Assembly: GCA_018623195.1 (NCBI GenBank)
Contig: JAAZVY010000002.1
Coordinates: 1-64,000, forward strand
From: Flavobacteriaceae bacterium
Lineage (GTDB): Bacteria > Bacteroidota > Bacteroidia > Flavobacteriales > Flavobacteriaceae
Direction of reading: 5' to 3'
DNA: 64,000 nucleotides
Position numbers and translations under genes: made by a program. Positions 44,188 through 54,654 of this stretch are shown here, one piece after another. Within the stretch, counting starts at the first letter, position 1. The number at the start of each line of letters is the position of its first letter. Below the pieces are notes generated by a model. That model did no database searches and was not told the DNA's origin. It saw nothing but the letters and a program-made list of their open reading frames with translations.

Positions 44188-44775
44188 ATGATTAGCCACC
44201 TCAGAGGTCGAATGATAGAAAAAACTCCTACTCATGTAATTCTTGAGTGTAATGGGGTAGGATATCATCTCGAGGTATCGCTTCATACCTTTTCGGGATT
44301 GAGTTCTGAAGAGGAGCAGCTCTTGTACACCCATCTCCAAATCAAGGAGGATAGCCATACGCTATTCGGATTTTTGTCTGAATTTGAACGAGCAGTATTT
44401 CGATTGCTTATTTCGGTAAGTGGAGTTGGGGCGGCAACTGCTAGAACGATGCTTTCATCTTTAAGTCCTTCTGATGTAGTTGGAGCAATTGCATCTGAAC
44501 AAGTAGCCGTTGTGCAGTCGGTTAAAGGAATCGGTGCCAAGACGGCTCAACGAATGATCTTAGAATTAAAAGATAAAGTCTTAGCATTAGAGGGTGCCGA
44601 AGATGTGGTAGCAAATACAACGGTTAAAGGACAAAATGGAGAAGAAGCAATAGCTGCCTTAGAGGTACTTGGCTTCACTCGAAAATCGGTTCAGAAAATT
44701 GTAGATAAGCTCTTAGCTGCAGACTCGCAGATGAGTGTTGAAGATCTTATCAAGAATACGCTAAACGCAATTTAA
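44188..44775 (+). CDS. ruvA: Holliday junction DNA helicase RuvA
   Basis: MISHLRGRMIEKTPTHVILECNGVGY; HhH GIGAKTAQRMILELKDK. Confidence 0.95.
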   Translation: MISHLRGRMIEKTPTHVILECNGVGYHLEVSLHTFSGLSSEEEQLLYTHLQIKEDSHTLFGFLSEFERAVFRLLISVSGVGAATARTMLSSLSPSDVVGAIASEQVAVVQSVKGIGAKTAQRMILELKDKVLALEGAEDVVANTTVKGQNGEEAIAALEVLGFTRKSVQKIVDKLLAADSQMSVEDLIKNTLNAI

Positions 44776-44776
44776 A

Positions 44777-47700
44777 TTGAAGATTAGACTGGATTCAATA
44801 CGGTCTCTTTGTGTCTTGCTCGCGTTTTTCGCCGTTACACTGACTCAGGCACAAAAACTACCAGCATTATCTCCCTTTAGTATCGACCAGATCTATCAGT
44901 ACGATCCGGTAAATAATAGATACGAGTTACTCCCTTCTGTGTCGGGAAAGGTCGTAGGGTATCCTAGGTATTTAAGTTTTACCCAGTACTACGAGGCACT
45001 TCGAGCGCAGATGATTAAGTCTAACTACCAGACCAAAACCGATGCCCTTTCGAAAGTGAATGACACGGTAGCTGACGCACGTGAGGATTTACTTCCCACT
45101 TATTATGTTAATTCTGCCTTTTTTGAATCTATATTCGGCGGTAACACTATCACTGTTGACGCTTCAGGAGGTTTTTCCCTTGATCTAGGTGCTCTTAGTC
45201 AAAAATCAGAAAATCCATCTGTATCTATTCGTAATCAAAGAAGCACCGTTCTTGATATCGATCAGCAATTTGATTTAAATGTGGATGCACAGGTCGGAGA
45301 GCGTTTAAGAGTTCAAGCAAATATGGACTCCCGTTCAAGCTTTGATTTTCAAAATCTTTTCAAAATTGAATATACTCCGAATGAGGATGACCTGATTCGC
45401 AATATCGAGTTTGGTAATGTAAGTATGCCACTCAAAAGCAGTCTGATGACTGGCGCTCAGAATTTATTTGGACTCAAAACTGATTTACAGTTCGGGCGTA
45501 CTTCTGTGACCGCCGTTTATGCAGAACAACGATCTCAACGAAATACGGTCAGTACTCAAAATGGATCAGTCATTAATGAGTTTGAGCTTACCGCTCTCGA
45601 TTATGAGGAAAACACCCACTTTTTCTTAAGTCAACATTTTAGAGATGCTTATGACCTAGCGCTTAAGAACTACCCCTTCATTGCTTCAAATGTTCAGATT
45701 ACCCGTATTGAGGTTTGGGTAACCAATCGATCTCAACAGACTGAGAACGTTCGACAAATTGTAGGTTTTCAAGATCTTGGAGAATACAATCCTGAAAAAG
45801 TTCGGTTTGGGGGTCCTCAGAATTTTTTTCGAGCTACCGAGTCTTTACCCGATAATGAGGCCAACCTTCTTAATCCCGCATGGATAGGTGGTGAAGGTCT
45901 TCCTAGTTCAATAAGAACTGCGGCTGGTGCCGCCTCTGGAATAAGTTTATTAGGTGAGCCTTTAGTAAACGGCCTAGACTATGCTTCTCTAGAAAATGCG
46001 CGAAAATTAGAAGCCGGTTTAGATTACTCGTACCATCGTCAGCTCGGATACTTGTCACTGAATCAACCATTGGCTACTGATGAGGTGCTCGCGGTTGCTT
46101 ATGAATACACTTACAATGGATCTGTTTATACGGTCGGAGAGTTCTCTAACGACAATCAAAGAGATGCCTCCAGTGCACTTGTTGTAAAACTTCTAAAGAG
46201 CAATATTACCCGAGTTGAGGATCCTATTTGGGATTTGATGATGAAGAATATCTATTCGACCGGAGCCTTCGGAATTAGTGCGAATGATTTTGAGTTTCAA
46301 TTACTTTACACCGATCCTAGTCCCCGAAACTTTTTAACGCCGGCAGACCCTTCGGTTCCCTGGCCAGAAGAATTTTCGAATAGTACGCTATTGAAAATTT
46401 TCAACTTAGATCGACTCGATGCTTATCAAAATCGTTCGGAACAAGGGGATGGTTTCTTTGACTTTGTAGATGGTATTACCGTTGATGCTTCGAATGGTAG
46501 AATCATTTTTACCCAGGTAGAGCCGTTTGGTATATACTTGTTTGAACAATTCTCTAGTGATGTTACCGAAGACTACGAGATTGAGGAATCCTATAATGGT
46601 AATCAAAGACAATATGTTTATCGTTCTCTCTATGAATTAACGAAAACAGCTGCCTTACAGCAGGCAGATGCGAATCGCTTTTTACTCAGAGGTTCCTATG
46701 GCGGCAGCACCGCCTCTTCGGGTCAAAAGTTGTCGCTTGGAGTTGCGTTCGCGTTACCCGGCTCCGTTCAGGTGAGTATTGGCGGTAGAGTGCTTACTGA
46801 AGGAGTTGATTACATCGTTGACTACGCAGCGGGTCAGGTGGAGATTCTTGATCCGAGTCTTCAGAATTCTGGTCTTCCGATTGATATTTCGGTTGAAGAT
46901 GCTGGTCAAATCGGGCAGTTAACTCGACGATTCACAGGAGTCGCTATTCAGCATCGCGCCTCTAGTGAACTATCCTTTGGGGGTGCCTTTTTAAATCTTA
47001 GAGAACGACCACTCACTCAGAAGTCTGCTTATGGAATCGAGCCTATTAATAACTCGATGATTGGTGCGAATGTTTCGTTTCGCAAAGAGGTTCCCTGGCT
47101 CACGCGACTCATTAATCAGTGGCCCACTATTGAGACTGAAGCGCCGTCTTCGATTGACTTTTCTGCAGAAATCGCTGCACTCATCCCATCGGCTCCAAAT
47201 AATGCCCAATTCGGTGGCGAAGTAACTACTTATATCGATGATTTTGAGGAGGCCCAACAATTCTTAGATCTTAGAAACCCTTCTGATTGGGTACTGTCGA
47301 GTAATCCTTTTGGTCAGACCGGTATTGAGGCTTCTAGGTCGAGGGCTCGACTGGCATGGTACACCATTGACCCAGTGCTTTATAGCAGGTTAAGACCCTC
47401 AGACATTACTGATGCGATGTTGCAAGAAGATGAAGCGCGTCGAATTTTTATAAGAGAGGTTTATCCCGAAACCGATGTAGTCCAGGGACAATCTGCAGTT
47501 CAGTCTACCTTAGATATCGCCTACTATCCCGATGAGGCAGGACCGTATAATACGGCGTCCGATTTTGGTGCAGTTGCTAACAAATGGGCAGGGACTATGC
47601 GAGCCCTTACCGTTACTGACTTTGAACAGGCAAATATTGAATACTTGCAGTTTTGGATGTTGCATCCGCTCGAACCTTCAGAAGTTGGGGAGGGAGGTAA

Positions 47701-50700
47701 ATTGGTGATTGATCTTGGGAACCTCTCTGAGGATATTCTTCCTGATGGAAGAAAGCAATATGAAAATGGACTTGGAGTTCAAGTGGATCCAACCATCTAT
47801 GGATCGGTACCTTCTAGAAGTGCCCTGATTTACACTTTTGATAGTGATGCGGGTGCTCGAGAACTACAAGATGTCGGATTAGATGGTCTTTCAGATGCTC
47901 AGGAAGGTTTGATTTATACAGGACCAAGTGATGACCCGGCTAGAGATAATTATGTGAATTATTTAGAAGCGCAGGGAAGTATCCCAAATCGTTACAAGTA
48001 TTTCAATAATCCTGAAGGTAATACACCGATTAATCCGACCGATGAGTTAAGAGGTTCTACACTATTACCCGACGTTGAGGATGTCGATCGAGACTTTGCC
48101 ATGAATGTGGTCGAAAGTTATTATCAATATGAACTTCCCATTAATTCGGTAGTAAGCGAATCGATGCCTTACATTACAACGGTTCGAGAAGTTACTTTGG
48201 ACACAGGACGCAAAGTTCGTTGGGTGCAGTATAAGATTCCTCTTCGGGAATACACCCGTGCGGTAGGCGGGATTACCGATTTTAGGTCGATACCTTTTAT
48301 TCGTATGTCCTTACAGGGATTTCAAAGTTCCACCGTTTTACGATTTGCTGCACTTGACCTCATTCAAGGTAGTTGGAGAATCTATGACAAAGAATTAGAT
48401 CCAGAAGCTAACTTACCCGTAAGCCCCTCAACTACCTTTGAATTGGGTGCGGTGAATATTGAAGAAAACAGTAATAGAAATCCTATTCCATACGTTCTTC
48501 CACCAGGGGTTCGACGCGAAGCCTTGAATAATACGAATACGATAGTACGACAAAATGAACAGTCGTTAAGTATGCAGTTTACCGATTTACCATTAGGGGA
48601 CGGAAGAGGAGCTTTTAGACGTGTAAAATTTGATATGCGCCGTTTTGAGAAGCTTAAGCTTTTTGTTCATGCCGAGCGAATAGGAGCTTCAACAGTTCAG
48701 GATAATGATCTAGTGGCTTTTCTCAGAATAGGAACCGATTACAGTTCTAACTACTATCAAATCGAGTGGCCTTTAACCTTTACCAATAATGCCACTCAAG
48801 ACGCAGGACTTATTTGGCCGGATGCGAATGCTCTTGATTTGGATTTAGCACTATTGAGTAGTGTAAAGGCAGAGCAAATTGCCTCCGCAGAGCCCGAGTT
48901 TTCAAAAGTTCTTGAGAATGGAATGACTATTCGTGTAAAAGGGAATCCGTCGATCGGGAATATTACCTCTGCCATGCTTGGGGCCATCAATCGATCATCA
49001 AGCCTACCGGTTTCGGCAGAGCTTTGGTTTAATGAATTGCGTCTAGCAGGAATCAACCATAAAGGAGGCTGGGCGGCAACAGCCAATGCCTCTGTTCAGC
49101 TATCTGATGTAGTTACTTTGGGGGCCGGTTTCTCTAAGACAACGGTAGGTTTCGGAGCTATCGACGGGGCGGTTAATACACGTTCTTTAGATGATACCGA
49201 AAACTTTGATTTCTCGGTACGTACAGATCTCGGACAATTTTTATCTAAGGCCAGTCGATTGAAACTACCATTGAATTATTCGATGGCTTCTACGCGAATT
49301 ACTCCTGAGTATGATCCGGTATATGAGGATATTCGTCTCGAGGACCGTCTTAGTGCCGCGACCAATAACGAGGATAAACGAGCAATTCGAGAGCAGGCCG
49401 AGTCGTATACAGAAGTTTCTAGCCTCGCGCTAAATGGTGTTCGAATAGAACGCAAAGAGGGTAGTAATGTCGATTTCTTCGATCCTGAGAATGTCACGGT
49501 TAATTATAGCCACTCAACTAAATCGCATCGCGATTTTGAAATCTCAGAATCGCTTCAGTCGCAAGCAAGAGCTTCACTCGATTATACGTATACGCCTTCT
49601 ATTTTCTCGTTAACCATGGGAGCCTCTATTGATCGATCACTTAGTGAACAGCGCTTCAGACAAATCTTTATACCCGGTGTAACCCTTCTTGATTTACCCC
49701 TTTTAAGTCAACAAAACTTTAGGTCCGGATGGAACGGTTCGATTAAAGCGAATCCATTCAAATTCTTTAGCACCTCATTTACTGCCACCCAGAATAATAT
49801 CGTTAATCTCGATCTTAATCAAAACCTAGGTTTTAATTCTGTTTGGGAGTCCTTTTTCTCTTGGGGTAAGCCAAATACCTACGCGCAACAACTGCAGCTT
49901 GGACTAGAAATTCCATTCAGTTCATTTAAGCCCCTCGATTTTTTAACTACCCGCTTAGATTACGGAGGCACGCTTAATTGGCAACGAGGTTCTGACGCAC
50001 TCGCTGAGGTTGCGGGTCGACCTTTACATACTGTTCAGACGGCAAGTACTTTGTCGCTCAGTAGCGGCCTTGATTTAAAGTCAGGATTGAAAAAACTGAT
50101 AAAAATTCCCGATGCGATTGGAGCTCAAGTGGCTTTGAATTATTCTGAAACCTCTGGGGTAGTCTTACCAGGTTATTTACCGACGATCAATGATCGGAGT
50201 CTACTTCAATTAGATCCGAAATTACTGCTAGGTTTGGCTTCTTCTGATTTTAGGTTTGAAGCTGCCCGACAAGGATATTTGACAGATTTTGATGGGTTCA
50301 ACACTCCTTTTGTTATCGACGAAAACGAGAATCTTTCTGCAACTGCTAATCTTAGCATCGGTAGCGCTGTTTCTATTGGTCTTAGTTATGATCGAAGAAA
50401 GAGCGATCGTTTTCAAGAGCAGTTCAGAGTGACCCCCTCTGACTTTGGACCAACTTTTCAGTCGTTACTCGCAAACCAGACTGGTAGTTACAGTACTACA
50501 GCCTTTCTACTTTCAACCGCTTTTGATGGCTCAATGGGAGATACGGGGTCAGAGGCTTTTGAACGTTTCAAAGCTTCTAGAATTGAAATGGCTAATCGAT
50601 TAGCTAATGCTTCGGGTATGGATTTGTCGGCTGTTGACTCTGAGGGTTATCCTGTTGCCTACGGAGCCTATCATCCCGAGGTGTTGTTGGGTTCTTTTAT

Positions 50701-51427
50701 TGCTGCCTACTCAGGTAAGTCGATAAGCGAAGTCAGTTTAGGGCCTTTTGAATCTTTCGGTATTCCAAATTGGGACGTTTCAATCAGTGGTTTATTCCCC
50801 GAAGTGTTTAGTCGTTTTGCAATCAATCATGGATATAGAGCTGCCTATAGTATTAATAATTTTCAAAATAACCTCAGTCGAAACGAGGGCTTATTTAACC
50901 TTGAAAATGGAGATTTAAAACCAGAATTACTAATTGGAGCGGTGGTGATGAACGACCAGTTTAACCCACTTATTGGATTCGATTTTGAAACAGAGTCGTT
51001 CTGGCAAATTCGAACAGAATGGCGAAAAGATAGAGCGTTGAATCTAAGTTTTGCCAATAGTTTGCTTACTGAGATTAAAGGTCAAGAATTTGTTCTTGGA
51101 TTAGGAAAGCGTATTACCGATTTACGTTGGAACCCTAAAATTGGAGGCAAGAGAAGACAGTATCGGGGCGATTTAGTGCTTAGGGGAGACGTGTCCTATC
51201 GATCCAATACGACCTTCATAAGAAATCTAGACGAGATCGTCGGGGATCAGATTACTTCTGGTCAACAAAGTTTCTCGGCTCAATTCTCAGCGGATTACGC
51301 TCTGAGTAACACCTTAAATCTTGCTGCCTATTACGATCATAGCTTTTCAAAATTTAGAGTTTCTACCTCGTTTCCACAAACTACTATGCGTACGGGACTC
51401 AGCTTAAAATATCGATTTGGCGAGTAG
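44777..51427 (+). CDS. sprA: Cell-surface protein SprA (type IX secretion/gliding translocon)
   Basis: 2216-aa beta-rich outer-membrane protein with signal peptide, in ruvA-sprA-gcvH order; segments such as YIDDFEEAQQFLDLRNPSDWVLSSNP fit SprA. Confidence 0.93.
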   Translation: MKIRLDSIRSLCVLLAFFAVTLTQAQKLPALSPFSIDQIYQYDPVNNRYELLPSVSGKVVGYPRYLSFTQYYEALRAQMIKSNYQTKTDALSKVNDTVADAREDLLPTYYVNSAFFESIFGGNTITVDASGGFSLDLGALSQKSENPSVSIRNQRSTVLDIDQQFDLNVDAQVGERLRVQANMDSRSSFDFQNLFKIEYTPNEDDLIRNIEFGNVSMPLKSSLMTGAQNLFGLKTDLQFGRTSVTAVYAEQRSQRNTVSTQNGSVINEFELTALDYEENTHFFLSQHFRDAYDLALKNYPFIASNVQITRIEVWVTNRSQQTENVRQIVGFQDLGEYNPEKVRFGGPQNFFRATESLPDNEANLLNPAWIGGEGLPSSIRTAAGAASGISLLGEPLVNGLDYASLENARKLEAGLDYSYHRQLGYLSLNQPLATDEVLAVAYEYTYNGSVYTVGEFSNDNQRDASSALVVKLLKSNITRVEDPIWDLMMKNIYSTGAFGISANDFEFQLLYTDPSPRNFLTPADPSVPWPEEFSNSTLLKIFNLDRLDAYQNRSEQGDGFFDFVDGITVDASNGRIIFTQVEPFGIYLFEQFSSDVTEDYEIEESYNGNQRQYVYRSLYELTKTAALQQADANRFLLRGSYGGSTASSGQKLSLGVAFALPGSVQVSIGGRVLTEGVDYIVDYAAGQVEILDPSLQNSGLPIDISVEDAGQIGQLTRRFTGVAIQHRASSELSFGGAFLNLRERPLTQKSAYGIEPINNSMIGANVSFRKEVPWLTRLINQWPTIETEAPSSIDFSAEIAALIPSAPNNAQFGGEVTTYIDDFEEAQQFLDLRNPSDWVLSSNPFGQTGIEASRSRARLAWYTIDPVLYSRLRPSDITDAMLQEDEARRIFIREVYPETDVVQGQSAVQSTLDIAYYPDEAGPYNTASDFGAVANKWAGTMRALTVTDFEQANIEYLQFWMLHPLEPSEVGEGGKLVIDLGNLSEDILPDGRKQYENGLGVQVDPTIYGSVPSRSALIYTFDSDAGARELQDVGLDGLSDAQEGLIYTGPSDDPARDNYVNYLEAQGSIPNRYKYFNNPEGNTPINPTDELRGSTLLPDVEDVDRDFAMNVVESYYQYELPINSVVSESMPYITTVREVTLDTGRKVRWVQYKIPLREYTRAVGGITDFRSIPFIRMSLQGFQSSTVLRFAALDLIQGSWRIYDKELDPEANLPVSPSTTFELGAVNIEENSNRNPIPYVLPPGVRREALNNTNTIVRQNEQSLSMQFTDLPLGDGRGAFRRVKFDMRRFEKLKLFVHAERIGASTVQDNDLVAFLRIGTDYSSNYYQIEWPLTFTNNATQDAGLIWPDANALDLDLALLSSVKAEQIASAEPEFSKVLENGMTIRVKGNPSIGNITSAMLGAINRSSSLPVSAELWFNELRLAGINHKGGWAATANASVQLSDVVTLGAGFSKTTVGFGAIDGAVNTRSLDDTENFDFSVRTDLGQFLSKASRLKLPLNYSMASTRITPEYDPVYEDIRLEDRLSAATNNEDKRAIREQAESYTEVSSLALNGVRIERKEGSNVDFFDPENVTVNYSHSTKSHRDFEISESLQSQARASLDYTYTPSIFSLTMGASIDRSLSEQRFRQIFIPGVTLLDLPLLSQQNFRSGWNGSIKANPFKFFSTSFTATQNNIVNLDLNQNLGFNSVWESFFSWGKPNTYAQQLQLGLEIPFSSFKPLDFLTTRLDYGGTLNWQRGSDALAEVAGRPLHTVQTASTLSLSSGLDLKSGLKKLIKIPDAIGAQVALNYSETSGVVLPGYLPTINDRSLLQLDPKLLLGLASSDFRFEAARQGYLTDFDGFNTPFVIDENENLSATANLSIGSAVSIGLSYDRRKSDRFQEQFRVTPSDFGPTFQSLLANQTGSYSTTAFLLSTAFDGSMGDTGSEAFERFKASRIEMANRLANASGMDLSAVDSEGYPVAYGAYHPEVLLGSFIAAYSGKSISEVSLGPFESFGIPNWDVSISGLFPEVFSRFAINHGYRAAYSINNFQNNLSRNEGLFNLENGDLKPELLIGAVVMNDQFNPLIGFDFETESFWQIRTEWRKDRALNLSFANSLLTEIKGQEFVLGLGKRITDLRWNPKIGGKRRQYRGDLVLRGDVSYRSNTTFIRNLDEIVGDQITSGQQSFSAQFSADYALSNTLNLAAYYDHSFSKFRVSTSFPQTTMRTGLSLKYRFGE

Positions 51428-51480
51428 TTTAAAAGACTCTTTTAATTACCTTTGAATCTTATTAATAATCAGAAATTGTT

Positions 51481-51861
51481 ATGAATTTTCCAGAAAACTT
51501 AAAGTATACAAAAGACCATGAGTGGGTGCTTATCGAAGGGAATACAGCAACCGTTGGTATTACTGATTTTGCACAATCTGAACTTGGGGATATTGTTTAT
51601 GTAGAGGTTGAAACGGTAGATGAGACTCTCGATAAAGAAGAGGTTTTCGGCACTGTAGAAGCTGTTAAGACGGTTTCTGACTTATTTCTTCCGTTATCTG
51701 GAACGATTGAATCTTTCAATGAAGAATTAGATCAAAATCCAGAATTAGTAAATAGCGATCCTTATGGAGCGGGATGGATGATCAAAATGAGTATTGATAA
51801 TCTAGACGAGATTGAAGAATTGTTGGATGTCGATGCCTATAAAGCCCTAGTGGGTGCTTAG
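51481..51861 (+). CDS. gcvH: Glycine cleavage system H protein
   Basis: Lipoyl site [42 protein letters not shown]. Confidence 0.96.
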   Translation: MNFPENLKYTKDHEWVLIEGNTATVGITDFAQSELGDIVYVEVETVDETLDKEEVFGTVEAVKTVSDLFLPLSGTIESFNEELDQNPELVNSDPYGAGWMIKMSIDNLDEIEELLDVDAYKALVGA

Positions 51862-52267
51862 AATTAAACACCGTTTATTTAATCCGTTTACCGCCGCCTT
51901 TTTGCTTTACGCCATTGGTATTACCGTGCTTAGTTTAGTGCGCATCGACTCGAGTGGTCGATCACTTCTTAGTTTTGAAGGTGCGGACAAATTGGTACAC
52001 TGCCTTTTCTACTTCGGCTTTACTTTTCTTCTGGCTTTAGCCTACAAAGGTTCTTTTGTTATAGCTTTAAATCAGAAGGCACAAGTAATAGTTGCATTGA
52101 TTGCAATGACCTACAGTGGCATCATTGAATTGTTGCAAGGTTTTTTCACTGTCTATCGTTCGGCAGAACTTGGTGATTTTGTTGCCAATTCGGTAGGAGT
52201 CATTTTTGGATTAGTGGCCTTAAAGGTTTTAAATCCTTTTTTTAACAGAATGAAAAACCCGAAATAA
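51854..52267 (+). CDS. VanZ-like family protein
   Basis: [27 protein letters not shown]...[18 protein letters not shown] start overlapping gcvH by 8 nt. Confidence 0.85.
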   Translation: MLRIKHRLFNPFTAAFLLYAIGITVLSLVRIDSSGRSLLSFEGADKLVHCLFYFGFTFLLALAYKGSFVIALNQKAQVIVALIAMTYSGIIELLQGFFTVYRSAELGDFVANSVGVIFGLVALKVLNPFFNRMKNPK

Positions 52268-52320
52268 TTCGGTGCTTTTTCGAATTAATATTTAAATTAG
52301 CCATCATCAAAATTTAGAGT

Positions 52321-53025
52321 ATGGAACCGAAGAAAAGTCCAAAAGCAGATATAGGTCGTAATAGTGGATTGTATTTCGCACTAGGTCTAGCCCTCACAAT
52401 GTTCATCGTGTGGAGAGCCTTAGAGTGGAAGAAATACGATGAGGTAACGAATTATGATATATCTCTAAATGTAGAAGATCAGCTTGATGAAGAGGTGCCA
52501 ATGACCGAACAAATCAAGACTCCACCACCTCCACCACCTCCAGCAGCTCCTGAAGTTATTGAAGTGGTAGAAGATGAGGAAGAGGTTGAAGAAACGATCA
52601 TTGAATCAACCGAAACATCTCAAGAAGAAGAGGTGATTGAAATCGAAGAGGTTGAGGTTGAAGAGGTAGAAGAAGATATTTCAATTCCATTCGCGGTTAT
52701 TGAAGACGTACCTGTATTCCCAGGTTGTGAGGGTGCAAGTGATAAAAAAGCTTGTTTCCAACAGCAAATGCAAAAGCATATTCGCAAGCACTTCAGATAT
52801 CCTGAAATTGCTCAAGAAATGGGTGTTCAGGGTCGTGTGAACGTAATGTTCGTCATTCAAAAAGACGGTTCAATTGGAGGAATTCGAATGAGAGGTCCAG
52901 ACAAAAATCTAGAGGCCGAAGCATTACGTATTATCAACCTGCTTCCAAACATGACACCAGGTAGACAGCGTGGGCGTCCTGTTAAAGTACCATTCAGTAT
53001 TCCAATTACTTTCCGTTTACAGTAG
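52321..53025 (+). CDS. tonB: TonB-family energy transducer
   Basis: N-terminal TM, PPPPPPP and E-rich spacer, C-terminal TonB domain (YPEIAQEMGVQGRVNVMFVIQKDGSI). Confidence 0.93.
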   Translation: MEPKKSPKADIGRNSGLYFALGLALTMFIVWRALEWKKYDEVTNYDISLNVEDQLDEEVPMTEQIKTPPPPPPPAAPEVIEVVEDEEEVEETIIESTETSQEEEVIEIEEVEVEEVEEDISIPFAVIEDVPVFPGCEGASDKKACFQQQMQKHIRKHFRYPEIAQEMGVQGRVNVMFVIQKDGSIGGIRMRGPDKNLEAEALRIINLLPNMTPGRQRGRPVKVPFSIPITFRLQ

Positions 53026-53044
53026 TAAGGAGAAGAAATTATAC

Positions 53045-53073
53045 AAAACCGGGCTTATTGCCCGGTTTTTTTA
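53045..53073 (+). terminator. Rho-independent terminator after tonB
   Basis: aaaaccgggcttattgcccggttttttta. Confidence 0.88.
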
Positions 53074-53103
53074 TTTGAAAGCTATTTGTGCATCTTATCT
53101 TTG
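53074..53103 (+). promoter_or_regulatory. Bacteroidota-type promoter for ctaB operon (TTTG-N18-TATCTTTG)
   Basis: TTTG 53074-53077, TATCTTTG 53096-53103, ATG only 6 nt beyond the -7 element. Confidence 0.7.
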
Positions 53104-53109
53104 CACTCT

Positions 53110-54003
53110 ATGATTGAAGGGGCGACAACACATCCTACTTCCTTGTTCTGGACAGATCTAAAGGCTTTAACGAAGGTTCGTTTAGCACTTAGCGTGGTGT
53201 TCTCTGCATTGGCGGGCTATCTGTTGGGCGCTGAATCATATAAGGCGCTAGAACTTGTGCTTCTTCTAGTCGGAGGTTTTTCGTTGGTTGCAGCTTCGAA
53301 TGCCTATAACCAAATCATAGAAAAGGATCTAGATGCAAAGATGAATCGTACCAAAGAGCGACCATTACCTACTGGTCGTTTCTCGAATGCCTTGGCCTTG
53401 ATTATTGCCTTTTCACTCACGATTCTAGGAGGGGGATTACTTTATTTTCTGAATTTGAAAACGGCCCTTTTTGGTTTACTCTCGGTAATTCTTTACGCTT
53501 TAGTCTATACTCCGTTAAAAACTAAAACATCATTATCTGTTTTTGTTGGTGCTTTTCCCGGAGCCATACCATTCATGTTGGGTTGGGTTGGTGCTACAGG
53601 CTCTTTCGGAATTGAAGCTGGAACTTTATTTATGATTCAATTTTTTTGGCAGTTTCCTCATTTCTGGGCACTGGCCTGGATGTTAGATGAGGATTATAAA
53701 AAAGGAGGGTTCAAAATGCTTCCAACGGGTGAGAGAGATCAGAGTACCGCGTTTCAAATTATTGTTTACACCTTTTGGACGATTCTAGCATCGATCACTC
53801 CAGCATTTGGATTTACCGGAAAGCTGGTGATTTCAATTCCTGCTGCAATAGCTGTGGGTATTTCGGGCCTTTACATGATGATGCCTGCACTTCAATTGTT
53901 TAATTCTCTAGAGGTGTCTTTTGCTAAAAAATTAATGCTTAGGAGTGTAATATATATTTCATTAATTCAGGTGATCTATGTGATCGATCATCTTATTAGA
54001 TAG
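53110..54003 (+). CDS. ctaB: Protoheme IX farnesyltransferase (haem O synthase)
   Basis: NAYNQIIEKDLDAKMNRTKERPLPTGR prenyltransferase motif. ATG 53110 preferred over the TTG at 53086, which precedes the -7 element. Confidence 0.93.
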   Translation: MIEGATTHPTSLFWTDLKALTKVRLALSVVFSALAGYLLGAESYKALELVLLLVGGFSLVAASNAYNQIIEKDLDAKMNRTKERPLPTGRFSNALALIIAFSLTILGGGLLYFLNLKTALFGLLSVILYALVYTPLKTKTSLSVFVGAFPGAIPFMLGWVGATGSFGIEAGTLFMIQFFWQFPHFWALAWMLDEDYKKGGFKMLPTGERDQSTAFQIIVYTFWTILASITPAFGFTGKLVISIPAAIAVGISGLYMMMPALQLFNSLEVSFAKKLMLRSVIYISLIQVIYVIDHLIR

Positions 54004-54014
54004 ACCAAAAAATT

Positions 54015-54590
54015 ATGTTAGAACGCACAGAATTTGAAAAGCAACAACGCGCAAAAAAAATGATGCTTTGGTTCGGAATCATCTCCCTAATCATGGGGTT
54101 TGCAGGATGGACAAGCGCCTATATCGTAAGTAGTAAGCGAAAAGATTGGGTGGCCAATATTGAATTGCCTCAGGCCTTTTGGTGGTCAACCGCGGTCATC
54201 GTTTTGAGTAGTCTAACCTATATTCTCTCCCGTCTTGCTCTTAAGGCAGATAAGTTGAAATTATCTTCGAGATGGGCTCTAATTACCCTAGGATTAGGTG
54301 TTTCGTTTGTTTTTATTCAGTTTAATGGATTTAGTCAAATGGTTGCTGCTGGATACTATTTTACGGGACCCACTAGCAGTATTAAGATGTCTTACATTTT
54401 CTTAATCGCTTTTGTCCACCTACTGCATCTATTTGCCGGGCTAATCAGTTTAGGGCTTGTTAATTACAAATTGATACGTTCAAAATATTCATCTGAAAAC
54501 AGATTGGGCTTTGAATTAGGAGAGACGTTCTGGCATTTCCTTGGGGTGCTTTGGGTTTATCTTGTTTTATTTATGTTTTTCGTCAAGTAA
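54015..54590 (+). CDS. Cytochrome c oxidase subunit III family protein
   Basis: SYIFLIAFVHLLHLFAGLISLGLVNYKL, ETFWHFLGVLWVYLVLFMFF. Confidence 0.9.
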   Translation: MLERTEFEKQQRAKKMMLWFGIISLIMGFAGWTSAYIVSSKRKDWVANIELPQAFWWSTAVIVLSSLTYILSRLALKADKLKLSSRWALITLGLGVSFVFIQFNGFSQMVAAGYYFTGPTSSIKMSYIFLIAFVHLLHLFAGLISLGLVNYKLIRSKYSSENRLGFELGETFWHFLGVLWVYLVLFMFFVK

Positions 54591-54654
54591 ATCGATTCAA
54601 TTATTTTTATAAAATACTCAAAGGTGTACCTTTGCGACAATTAATGCCAAACTA

